Shown: positions 10,801 through 18,829 of the stretch, one piece after another
Numbering within the stretch: position 1 is the stretch's first letter
Layout of the letters: every line of letters starts with the position of its first letter
Source of the DNA: Magnolia sinica
Lineage: Eukaryota; Streptophyta; Magnoliopsida; Magnoliales; Magnoliaceae
Assembly (NCBI RefSeq): GCF_029962835.1
Contig: NC_080582.1
Coordinates: 23,320,032 to 23,384,031 of the forward strand
Length of the DNA: 64,000 nucleotides
Direction of reading: 5' to 3'
Made by a program: the position numbers and the translations under genes
Notes under the pieces: generated by a model
Seen by the model: the letters and a program-made list of their open reading frames with translations, nothing else
The model's database searches: none
Told to the model about the DNA's origin: nothing

Positions 10801-11045
10801 AAAATAATAACAATAAGCAAAACCTAAAATAAGAAATCAATCCGACGAGTGGGCCACGATCATGAGATCCCATGATGGGCTTTTCTTGACTATCGGGCTC
10901 ACCTTTTGAACCAAACTTCGTCTTCTAGCTAGAAGGCCCTCCATGGATTTCGTCATTAAGCCAAATCGATGGGGCCCTCCTTCTGCGTACATACGTGCGT
11001 AGGGGGGGTGGTGTGTGTACAAGTGTACACGTGATGTCCCCATTA
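7885..11045 (-). mobile_element. Reduced Ty3/gypsy element with TSD gtctt
   Basis: Flanked by gtctt at 7880-7884 and 11046-11050. The right LTR (9814-11045, 1232 bp; its 5' LTR) starts TGATGCAGGACAT on the plus strand and ends near ATGTCCCCATTA. A shorter left LTR spans 7885 to about 8525. Just inside the right LTR is a primer-binding site complementary to initiator Met tRNA (9798-9809). Minus-strand remnants of gag, the start of reverse transcriptase and the end of integrase lie between. It is broken and far shorter inside than a complete gypsy. The two LTRs differ at about 13 of the first 215 positions (around 6%), so the insertion is probably a few million years old. Confidence 0.9.
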
Positions 11046-11050
11046 GTCTT

Positions 11051-12018
11051 GATCTTATCAGATACTATAGAACTATCATCATTCTTTATGACCACATCAT
11101 CACTACACTAAGCTGATTTTCCCTGAGATTTTTATATTAATTCTTCAACAATATTGCATCCAAATGGGCCGTTACCAATTAATTCCTGTGCTTGTAGCTT
11201 AAATTGCATGGTTTTACAGAAAACAATTTGTTTATTTTTGCGCTGATGAATATGCAGCAGATAATGTCTTCACTCTTTTGAGAATACATGTTTGGGTGAT
11301 TTCTGTTCGTCTTAAATCAGATTGCACGTGTCCTTTGCTAGGTAGAACCATAACATAAGCTCCCTGTCCATTTTGGGGATTAGGAGCTGTTGTTATTCTT
11401 TCCCTAAACTATTCTAATGCATAAAATTTTGAATCAGGCAGATTCAGTTTGAACTTACTGAATAACGATGAGAACAAATAATTTTCATTAATCATACCTC
11501 TATAATGTAAAGTGTATCAAACCCATATGTGACCACTCTGAATGCAGGATTGCCTTTTCAATTAATGAGTTTCTTGAGACAAGTAAACGACAGGTGATTA
11601 TCGTTGCATGTTCTTTGAGGAACGAAAATCTGACATTGGATTTTGCATACAGGATGACATGCTCGTTGAGATTGTAATAACCATTAGCACGCTTTTTTGT
11701 TCTTCTTTTTTGCCGGGAATGGCAGTGGTTGCTCTTTTAAGGCATTTTGGATGCCCTTGCTGGTAAGGTTGGAAGCTTACATTGATTAAATGCTTTTTTT
11801 TTTTCATGAGGATTTGCTATTCATTTTGAAAAGCAGGATATATTTCTGACATGTCTTCCTTCAACCATTTTATTTTTATTTTTATTTTTATTTTTATTTT
11901 TTAAGCTGGGAACTTGCTTCAACATTGAATACACGTAAATCTCTCATGCATTTGATTTTCATTGGATTTTGGTACATGACAGGCAATTCAAATAAGTTGA
12001 ACTTGATCCATGGTGCAG
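11051..12018. other. CACTA interior, intron-like AT-rich DNA
   Basis: AT-rich spacer right of the gypsy element, with a (tttttatttt)n tract at about 11869-11900. No gene was recognised before the RLP4 exon at 12019. Short open frames lack any recognisable motif. Confidence 0.4.
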
Positions 12019-12105
12019 GGATCTTAATGGAAACTCTCTATCTGGAAGAGTCCCTGCGAAACTCAAGAGGACGGCCTCTCCATAGAGCTAGCTTCAAGCA
12101 AGCTG
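12019..12105 (+). pseudogene. RLP4: Captured RLP4-like LRR exon
   Basis: After acceptor tgcag (12014-12018) the frame reads RDLNGNSLSGRVPAKL, a leucine-rich repeat, and then GRPLHRASF in another frame. The phrase order matches the last LRR and the following segment of receptor-like protein 4, a malectin-plus-LRR membrane protein. One frameshift separates the two phrases. Confidence 0.65.
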
Positions 12106-12669
12106 TCATTTATAAGGATGATTACTAACTTATGAGGCCGTATTTATGTTTCCTTTCAATTAGTGAAAATATAATGCCTGTGAAAATATAATGCCTGAGG
12201 TAGTCCATGACAATTGATAACTACTATTTAAGAGTCAGACTAGTGTTATTAGTTTGGCATCACTTTCAAAATGGTGGTGACTCATCCATTGGGCATGTGG
12301 CATCCTTGTAAGTCCATAATGACTAAGTCATCATGCCATTGTGGACGGAGCATAGAGGCCGAAAGTCACACTGATCAGAAGATCATAGCCATCCAATGAT
12401 CAATGGCTCAAGTGAGTTGTTCAAACGATGATGGTTAAGATTGTCAAATACGCTTATTCTCAACCTTATACTCCATCCATGATCATGGTGGGTTGTGACA
12501 GTTTGACGATCGGGTTTCAGTAGCATATTTTCCATGTGTACACTGGATGTGAGTCAGCATCATTTTGATACTGATGAACTATTTTTGTAGTGTAGCCTAA
12601 TTTTTAATAGCTTATGTTGTGTATTATTAAAATCACTGTTTGACATGTATAGTTTTACCAACAATGCAG

Positions 12670-12771
12670 GCATTGCGTTGGGGGCATTTATAGCACTTGC
12701 ACTTATTTTCATTTGTTCCATATGCTGGTGGAAAAGATGGCAGAATATTCTTCGAGCTCAGAAGCTTGTTG
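12670..12771 (+). pseudogene. RLP4: Captured RLP4-like transmembrane exon
   Basis: Bordered by tgcag and gttg|gtatgt, the exon reads IALGAFIALALIFICSICWW and then KRWQNILRAQKLV: a hydrophobic membrane helix followed by a basic stop-transfer stretch. This is the expected C-terminal membrane anchor of RLP4-type proteins, which lack a kinase domain. Both splice borders look usable. Confidence 0.75.
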
Positions 12772-12870
12772 GTATGTCATGCATGTGCATATGGATGTGT
12801 CCATGAATGGAGTTTGTATTCTTTCTTTTATGATGATGATGTGGCACGTTGTCATTCTTTTTGCATCAAG

Positions 12871-12988
12871 AGATGCTCTGTATGCAAAAGCGAGGACTCA
12901 CTTCATGCGTGACGTGCAAATGACCAGGCCCTGCATTCAGGACCAAGCTCGAGTGGTTGCTGAGATAGGGCCCCGCTTACTCTCTTAG
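12871..12988 (+). pseudogene. RLP4: Captured RLP4-like last exon with native stop
   Basis: Reads YAKARTHFMRDVQMTR and ends VVAEIGPRLLS before a TAG at 12986-12988, resembling the short cytoplasmic tail and terminus of RLP4. It lies about 100 bp after the membrane exon, as expected for a small intron, although the acceptor before 12871 is weak (tcaag). Sequence after the stop may be captured 3' UTR. Confidence 0.75.
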
Positions 12989-13489
12989 CTGAACTGCCAT
13001 TTGCTTTTGGTTCCATCCATGTCAATCCCTATTCCATTCGTTTACAACCCGTCGATTGAGGTTTTGCAAGTCACATTCCACTAGTTCTGTCTCTATGCAG
13101 AGCTTCCTCTTTTGACGGGAAAATAGTTCTGAAAATCCCCCTGGCAGAATTGATTTCTTCCTCTATCATGTATGTCATTCTCATGTAGTTTTTGTGGTTG
13201 TAAGGTGTAGATCAGGAGTTAATGTATATTCTGCATTCTTTCAGGGATTCCTTAGAACATCATGTTTTCATGTGTGCTAGGAACTAAAGCCTTCTTGCCT
13301 CTTTGTAAGTACAATGGAAATCACCACAAGGGTGTCTGCACACGATTTGATTGCTATTTGTAATATGAATGCATTGTTTTCTTTCCTGATTCATTTTATG
13401 TACTATTCCTAGCAGCATTAACTGCATTAGCTTAGATGAGTTGATCAATCACAATAGGTACTTGCAATGGTAACAGACACCATTATTAT
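12989..13489. other. Possible captured RLP4 3' UTR and spacer
   Basis: Non-coding, T-rich, with no repeats. Its position directly after the RLP4 stop suggests a captured 3' UTR; no motif proves it. Confidence 0.35.
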
Positions 13490-13499
13490 AATATTTTTT

Positions 13500-13748
13500 T
13501 AAATAGAAATCAGCTACGGATATTATCCGTAACTATTGTTTTAGAAAACCGTAGCTAATACTAACTTCAGCAATGTGCTACAGATTTCATTCTACTTTTA
13601 GCTACAAATATTATCTGTAGCTGTATGTACATGGTACCTATTGCTACGGATTTAATTCGTAGCCATAGCTTTTTAACCGTTAGTTGCACCACCGATTGTT
13701 ATGGCCATGCTATGGACTCCCTAGCCTTTACCCCTTTTTCTGGTAGTG
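13500..13748. repeat. Right subterminal repeats and TIR of inner CACTA
   Basis: Contains at least six copies of gctacgga / tccgtagc-like words in both orientations and ends ctttttctggtagtg at 13748. It mirrors the left end at 2498. Confidence 0.7.
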
Positions 13749-13974
13749 GCCGCTTATTTGCATATGGGGCTAGATGATTCAAGGATATGCATTGTTCTCA
13801 ACCTTGATCTGTACAAGTGGAATGGGCAATGCCCCAAAAGTCTCATCGCACGAGAATCGTACAACCCCTAGACCTGTGATGTCAGGTGACTTGTCAATTG
13901 TCATTTATATTCTACAGAACTAAAACTAAATTATGTCAGGAGAGGTTAGTTCCAATGCCTCACCCACTGCTCTC

Positions 13975-14093
13975 TTTTCTTTTCTTTTTTTCTTTTTTTA
14001 ACCACACACCACAGTGTATACTTGAACCCATGACCTTAGCGTTGAAACTCTAGTGAGTCTACCACTAAGCCATGAGTAGAGACCCTTATTTCC
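13975..14093 (-). mobile_element. tRNA-derived SINE
   Basis: Read on the minus strand from about 14093, the sequence has an A-box-like tggcttagtggtaga (plus 14058-14072) and a B-box-like gggttcaagtata (plus 14017-14029). It then ends in an A-rich tail (T-rich on plus, 13975-13999). This order is that of a Pol III-transcribed tRNA-like SINE head plus tail. A related split copy is at 29117-29690. Confidence 0.65.
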
Positions 14094-14851
14094 CTTGTTT
14101 GCTCCTCATCCCTTGCATAAGGATTCTAACACAATTTTCCAATCAATGGTGTATAACTCTTCGAAGAGTGGGACTTTTCTTTTTAGCTTTCAGATGCTAA
14201 GGTAACCCATGTATGTCCTAATTTTTCTTCTTGGTTTGTTCTATTAAAAAGCAGCATGTTTTTGGTAAATAGAACATATAATACCTAAGTCTACAACTGC
14301 TTTTATAAGCTCCTCAACTTTTACTTCCTCTGTTTTTGCATAGGTCTCTAAATGACATGCCATGGTTAGTTGAACCTAGAAAAATCTTGGTCAGTTAGAT
14401 TAAGCATGACACTGATAGAACTAGATGAAATTGATGTTTACAGGAGGTTCAACATTGGCTGATCTTCAACAGGCTCTTAAAGTTACTTGCCACTTCTGTT
14501 GGGATTAATAAAAAATGGAGTCCCAGAATGTAGGCCATCAAAAGGCACTGTGCAAAGCTTGAACGTGTAGGATCTACGCAGTTGGCTAGTTTGCTTATAT
14601 TTGCAGGGCTAATGATCATGCTCTTTGTCAAGCTTTAATAACTTGAAAATTCACATAAAACTGATTGTTCATTGCATATGCATATTATCAGTTGATGGTT
14701 GACATACAATTGTTATTTGGAATACATGGTATTTCAATGAATTGGGGGTGAAGCAAAGGCCTTTTTTGTTGTAGTGACAGATCACACTGTCCACTAAAGT
14801 TGCTCTTCACAACGATATATACTGAATTGTCGCTTCTTACTGTTTTTATAG
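14094..14851. other. CACTA interior, no recognised gene
   Basis: AT-rich. The stretch 14445-14630 has a few open codons (for example SVGINKKWSPRM) but no recognisable domain; it may be another gene fragment or an intron. Confidence 0.3.
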
Positions 14852-15008
14852 GGAATATGCCCCTTCAATCATCTTCATGGATGAGATCGACAGTATTGGA
14901 TCTGCTCATATGGAATCGGGGACTGGCTATGGTGATAGTGAAGTTCAGCGTACTATGCTTGAGCTTCTCAATCAACTTGATGGATTTAGAGATCCAACAA
15001 GATCAAAA
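14852..15008 (+). pseudogene. RPT6: Captured RPT6 exon 1 (26S proteasome ATPase)
   Basis: After acceptor tttttatag the frame reads [20 protein letters not shown] and then [27 protein letters not shown] is the Walker B motif of AAA ATPases, and the surrounding residues identify RPT6, a subunit of the ATPase ring that unfolds substrates at the 26S proteasome. Walker A, upstream, is not present. The 3' border is blurred because the expected donor is missing. Confidence 0.85.
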
Positions 15009-15104
15009 TATTTATATTTATTTTTTTCTTGTGAATTACTTGAAACCATCAAAGTTCTATTTTATCTCTATATCATAGTCATACAGAATTTATCTTCTAT
15101 CCAG

Positions 15105-15203
15105 GTTTTGATGGCTACCAACTGTATAAATATTCTGGATCAAGCCCTCCTCAGGCCTGACTAGATTGATTGGAAGATTTAATTCCCAAATCCCAACGAA
15201 GAG
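15105..15203 (+). pseudogene. RPT6: Captured RPT6 exon 2
   Basis: Between atccag and gaag ag|gtataag it reads [19 protein letters not shown] and then FPNPNEE. The family has RPGRIDRKIEFPNPNEE here, so this copy has an in-frame stop (TAG at 15162-15164) and altered arginine-finger region. Non-functional as an ATPase. Confidence 0.85.
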
Positions 15204-15381
15204 GTATAAGCTACATTTTAGTTCTTCCCAGGAACATGAAGCTTAATAGTTGAATCTTCTATCATCATTTGGATCTCTCCTAATAATTCCACCAATGCCA
15301 GCTTTAATTTCGCTAGCTACTGTGTGAAATTCTGCTCAATACATATGACGTCCTGATCTCATTTGTTTGATTGTTTTTCAG

Positions 15382-15497
15382 TCCTGCTTCAATATCTTGA
15401 AAATAAACTCGAGGAAGATGGACTTGATGCGTGGGATTGATCTGAAGAAGATCACAGAGAAGATGAATGGTGCATCTGGTGCAGAACTTAATCAGAT
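15382..15497 (+). pseudogene. RPT6: Captured RPT6 exon 3
   Basis: After acceptor tttttcag it reads [20 protein letters not shown] and [16 protein letters not shown], the AAA lid region of RPT6. The order and spacing of the three exons are collinear with the real gene, showing genomic capture with introns. Confidence 0.85.
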
Positions 15498-15779
15498 GGG
15501 CCACACACTTAAATCAATTGGCATCTTATGATCAGAGCAAAGGTACAATTGAGGCACACCTGGTGAATGGATTGATTTAATTTTCATCCAAGGGGAACTT
15601 CATGATGGGCCTCACCTTTTGCATGGCTTAGATGTTCTCCACACGCCCCATGTTGGTAATGTTACTTGTGCCTTTCAAGAAATTCTAAGGTCTGCATTTC
15701 TTTATGTTGATAATGTTACTCATGCCTTTCAATGAGCATTCATCTACTATTACGTATCTAATATTTTTCATTTTTTCAG

Positions 15780-15927
15780 TGGTGAATTTGTTGCTGTGAA
15801 CAAACACCTTCATGATTTAACTGAGATGGGTCTTTGGTCTCCTGCTCTCAAGAACAAGATAATTTATGATGATGGGTCTGTTCTTAAGATTCCAGAAATC
15901 CCAGATGATCTTAAAGCTATATACAAG
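15780..15927 (+). pseudogene. RNR1: Captured RNR1 exon (ribonucleotide reductase large subunit)
   Basis: After acceptor tttttcag the frame reads SGEFVAVNKHLHDLTEMGLW then SPALKNKIIYDDGSVLKIP and EIPDDLKAIYK, a conserved part of the R1 subunit that makes deoxyribonucleotides. It is open over its whole length, then meets TAG where the family continues. It lies only about 280 bp after the RPT6 fragment on the same strand, so the two are artificial neighbours. The rest of the 800-residue protein is absent. Confidence 0.85.
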
Positions 15928-17040
15928 TAGGGATATACTATTCCACATATGATGATCGCCTAAAATTGGCAGGTGTCCATTCTATCATGTCCATGTTATC
16001 AATAATAATAAACACATGGGGCCGTCTGTCCCGCTGGAAATTTAATTTCCATTAGATGGGTTAGGTGTTTTGTGCTTGTGACCTCTTGCTGTTCGGATGG
16101 CGACCCGTTTTATAAAGTCCAAAAGCTGATAACCCACAACCCATGAAATAAAATAATCCATTTGTCTTCACGAAAAGGACTGAGGTGTGAGAAAACTGAA
16201 GCTCAGATCCAGCATCATCATTCTTCTCCTTGTAGCCCACCCAAATTCTTCAACATTTCATGGTTTGAAACTCTTATTATTATTATCTTTTTAATCTTCT
16301 CCTTTTATTGTGTTTAGTTGTACCAAAAATAATTAAATTTCTTGATATCTAGTGCAACCAAATGCACCTTTTATTGCTTTTTATATTTGTCTACCAAGCT
16401 AAAATGCTTCAAATTGAATGGAATCACCTTATGAAGGGCATGCTACTACCACTGCCTAAGAGGGCACATTAATTCCATCTAACCAGCAGGATCCACACAA
16501 ACAGAGAGCAGACAGTATCTCAAATATACAGCTGCTAGCACAGCATGGTTGAGTCAAATGATCCAGCAACTGAAGTACATAAGCCTCAGATGAACTAGCT
16601 CTTACTACCAACATCACCCAGCCAACTAGTACAGAAGATAGACTCTGTTGCAAGTTCTCTTATCAGTATTATTTCTACCTTTTAAGTTCTGAACATGAAG
16701 AACATCTTTGTTGTTATTTACTGCAATGTTATTTATTTATTTATTTTATATTTGTGGATCTTTTTTTGACTGGATTAAGTGGGCCTGGGTTGTATTATTA
16801 GAGTGGTTCTTTCACCTGTAACATTGTAAATAAGGTGGTGTAGAGAGATCTTTCTACACTTTTTCTTTTGCTTTAACACACTAGGTTCTTGTAGTTCATC
16901 TGATGAAAACTAAGTATTGCTTACAATTATTCTATACAAAAAAAGATTTTGAATTAAGTTCTTTTGTGCTTTATACATTTATATTTGTACACATTACTGA
17001 TTTACCTGCATTCTTTTCTTTTTTTTTCCCAGTGGTGAAC
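15928..17040. other. CACTA right arm spacer
   Basis: AT-rich non-coding DNA with no recognised gene. A (ttat)n stretch occurs at 16727-16750. Confidence 0.4.
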
Positions 17041-17069
17041 GTGGGCAGGAAAAACTAAAACAGCAAAAA

Positions 17070-17318
17070 TTACAATAGCTATGGATTATCGATAACCATT
17101 GGTTCTATAGCTACGGATTTTATTTGTAGCCTTTTATTGTTTTCAGCCATCGCAATAAATAACTGACGATATAGGGTCATCCTGCAAAACCGCCGGTAAA
17201 AGCTGATGGCCGTTGGTGAAACCTTTACCGATGGAGCCTTTACCGGCAGTTGCCTGACCGCCAGTAAAACTTTTACCGGCAGTTTTGACCGCCGGGAAAG
17301 GCCAACTTTGTTGTAGTG
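17070..17318. repeat. Right subterminal zone and TIR of outer CACTA
   Basis: Contains the tagctacgga-type word (about 17099-17130) shared with the inner unit, then five accgccggtaaa / ttaccggc words (17189-17300) specific to the outer element, ending ttgttgtagtg at 17318. Confidence 0.7.
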
Positions 17319-17321
17319 TTA

Positions 17322-18829
17322 GTAAGCATGTCTGTCGAATTCACACTCATGTGAATCTTCTTAAGAGTGATGGCCTTCCTCAAGCAATTGTCAGATAAAA
17401 TGATGACAAATATTAATATGTTTAGTTTTATAATAGTAAATCAAACTTTTTACCAAATTGATCACGCTTTTACTGTCATAATTAACCGGCATGGCCTCCT
17501 GCTGAAGCCCGAGTTCATTTATCATTCCATGCAACCAAACACCTTCCCTAAATACCTCTGTCACTATCATATACTCAACTTTTGTTATGGAAAAAGAAAC
17601 AATAGACTGAAGGTTCGACATCTAATTGATTGCTCCACCTGCTAATACAAATGAGCAACTAGAAGTTAACCTTCTTTTATTCACATTCCCTACGTCATAT
17701 AAATCCACATAGCCTACTAACTTTCCCGCTGATTTCTAAAATGTCAAGATGTAGTCCATTTGTACCTTGTAGATAACGAAGTAGCCATTTCCTTGCCTCA
17801 TAACCTTACTTGTTAAGGTTTGACATGTATCTGATCACAACACCAATTACATATGAAATATTCGGTTTTATAAAGTCTATGGCACATATTTAACTGTCAA
17901 CCGCACTTAAATAGGCCACAGATGACATAACCTACTTTTTTCTTCATCTATAAAGGGACATCGCTTCGAAAAAAGCCTAAAGTGAGAGGCATGGGTGTGT
18001 TAACTGGTTTAGCTTTGTTCATCCTAAACTTTACCAATACCTTCTCAAAGTACTCCGCCCGAGATAATTGGAACATTCTCCTCTCCCTATCTTTGTCTAT
18101 GTCTATGCCGAGAATCCTCTTTACAGCCCCTAGATCTTTTATTTTGAATGTCCCTGATAATTGAGTCTTTATTATGTTGATTTCGGATATGCTTTTATTG
18201 ACGAAAAGAATATCATCAACGTACAATACCGACAAAATGAATCCTCCATCAGTTAATGTCTTAAAGTAGACACAATGATCATATTCACTCCTACTAAATC
18301 GTTGACTCATCATGAAAGTATCAAACTTCTTATACCACTGCCCAATAAATGTTTCAAGACGTACAACGACCTTTTCAACCTACAAACCTTATTATCTAAA
18401 CCCTTTTCTTTGAAGCCCTCTGGCTGCTTCATGTAAATCTGCTATTTCAACCCCCATGTACGAAAGCATTCTTTACATCCATCTATTCCAATCAAAGGTT
18501 GTATTGGGCAACTAACGCTAACACAAGCATGATAGATACATGCTTGACAACAGGTATGAAAATCTCATTGAAGTCGACGCATTCTTTCTGAGCATACCCC
18601 TTCACAACCAATCTTGTCCTGTATTTGTCCTATTTTTTCCTATAAATCCACTTGGACCGATTGCTTTACGCCCAACAAGAAGCTCCACCAACTCCCACAT
18701 CTCATTCTTGCATAAAGAGTTTATCTCGTCTTTCATTGCTATCATCCACTTCTCGGTATACAGGTCATTCAATGCTTTCTGGAAGGTAGATGGATCCCCC
18801 TCATTCATAATGAGGGCGAATGCAATATT
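17322..18829 (-). mobile_element. Ty1/copia fossil, RNase H and reverse transcriptase part
   Basis: Minus-strand translations at 17391-17621 resemble copia RNase H; 17948-18313 resembles reverse transcriptase including VLYVDDILF and LGIDID; 18602-18808 resembles the start of the RT region. It is broken by many interruptions and is old. It belongs with 21566-23728 and 771-970; the CACTA (right edge 17318) and the hAT (left edge 18830) were inserted into it. Confidence 0.85.

Larger units (their letters stand above)
2498..13748. mobile_element. Inner CACTA-type unit, 11.25 kb, carrying captured genes
   Basis: The left end CACTACCAAAAAATTGGG and the right end read inward CACTACCAGAAAAAGGGG match at about 20 of 24 positions, including a shared aaagg. 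Both subterminal zones (2498-2640 and 13500-13700) are rich in tccgtagcta / tagctacgga words in both orientations, the usual transposase-binding architecture of CACTA elements. The flanking triplets are gct and gcc, so the 3-bp duplication is imperfect. Inside are an intact thioredoxin gene and fragments of BIOF, HUB/BRE1 and RLP4, all on the plus strand, plus a MITE and a gypsy element. No transposase is visible. Confidence 0.65.
971..17318. mobile_element. CACTA DNA transposon, 16.3 kb, non-autonomous
   Basis: The left end begins CACTACAAGAAAGT and the right end, read inward, begins CACTACAACAAAGT. About 21 of the first 30 bases agree. The three bases outside each end are tta (968-970 and 17319-17321), the 3-bp target duplication expected for CACTA elements. 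Both flanks are parts of one minus-strand copia, adjacent in that family's order, which independently supports a single insertion. The right subterminal zone carries repeated accgccggtaaa / ttaccggc words (17189-17300). No TNPA- or TNPD-like transposase was recognised. The interior is filled with captured host-gene pieces, a second CACTA-type unit and a gypsy element. Confidence 0.8.
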
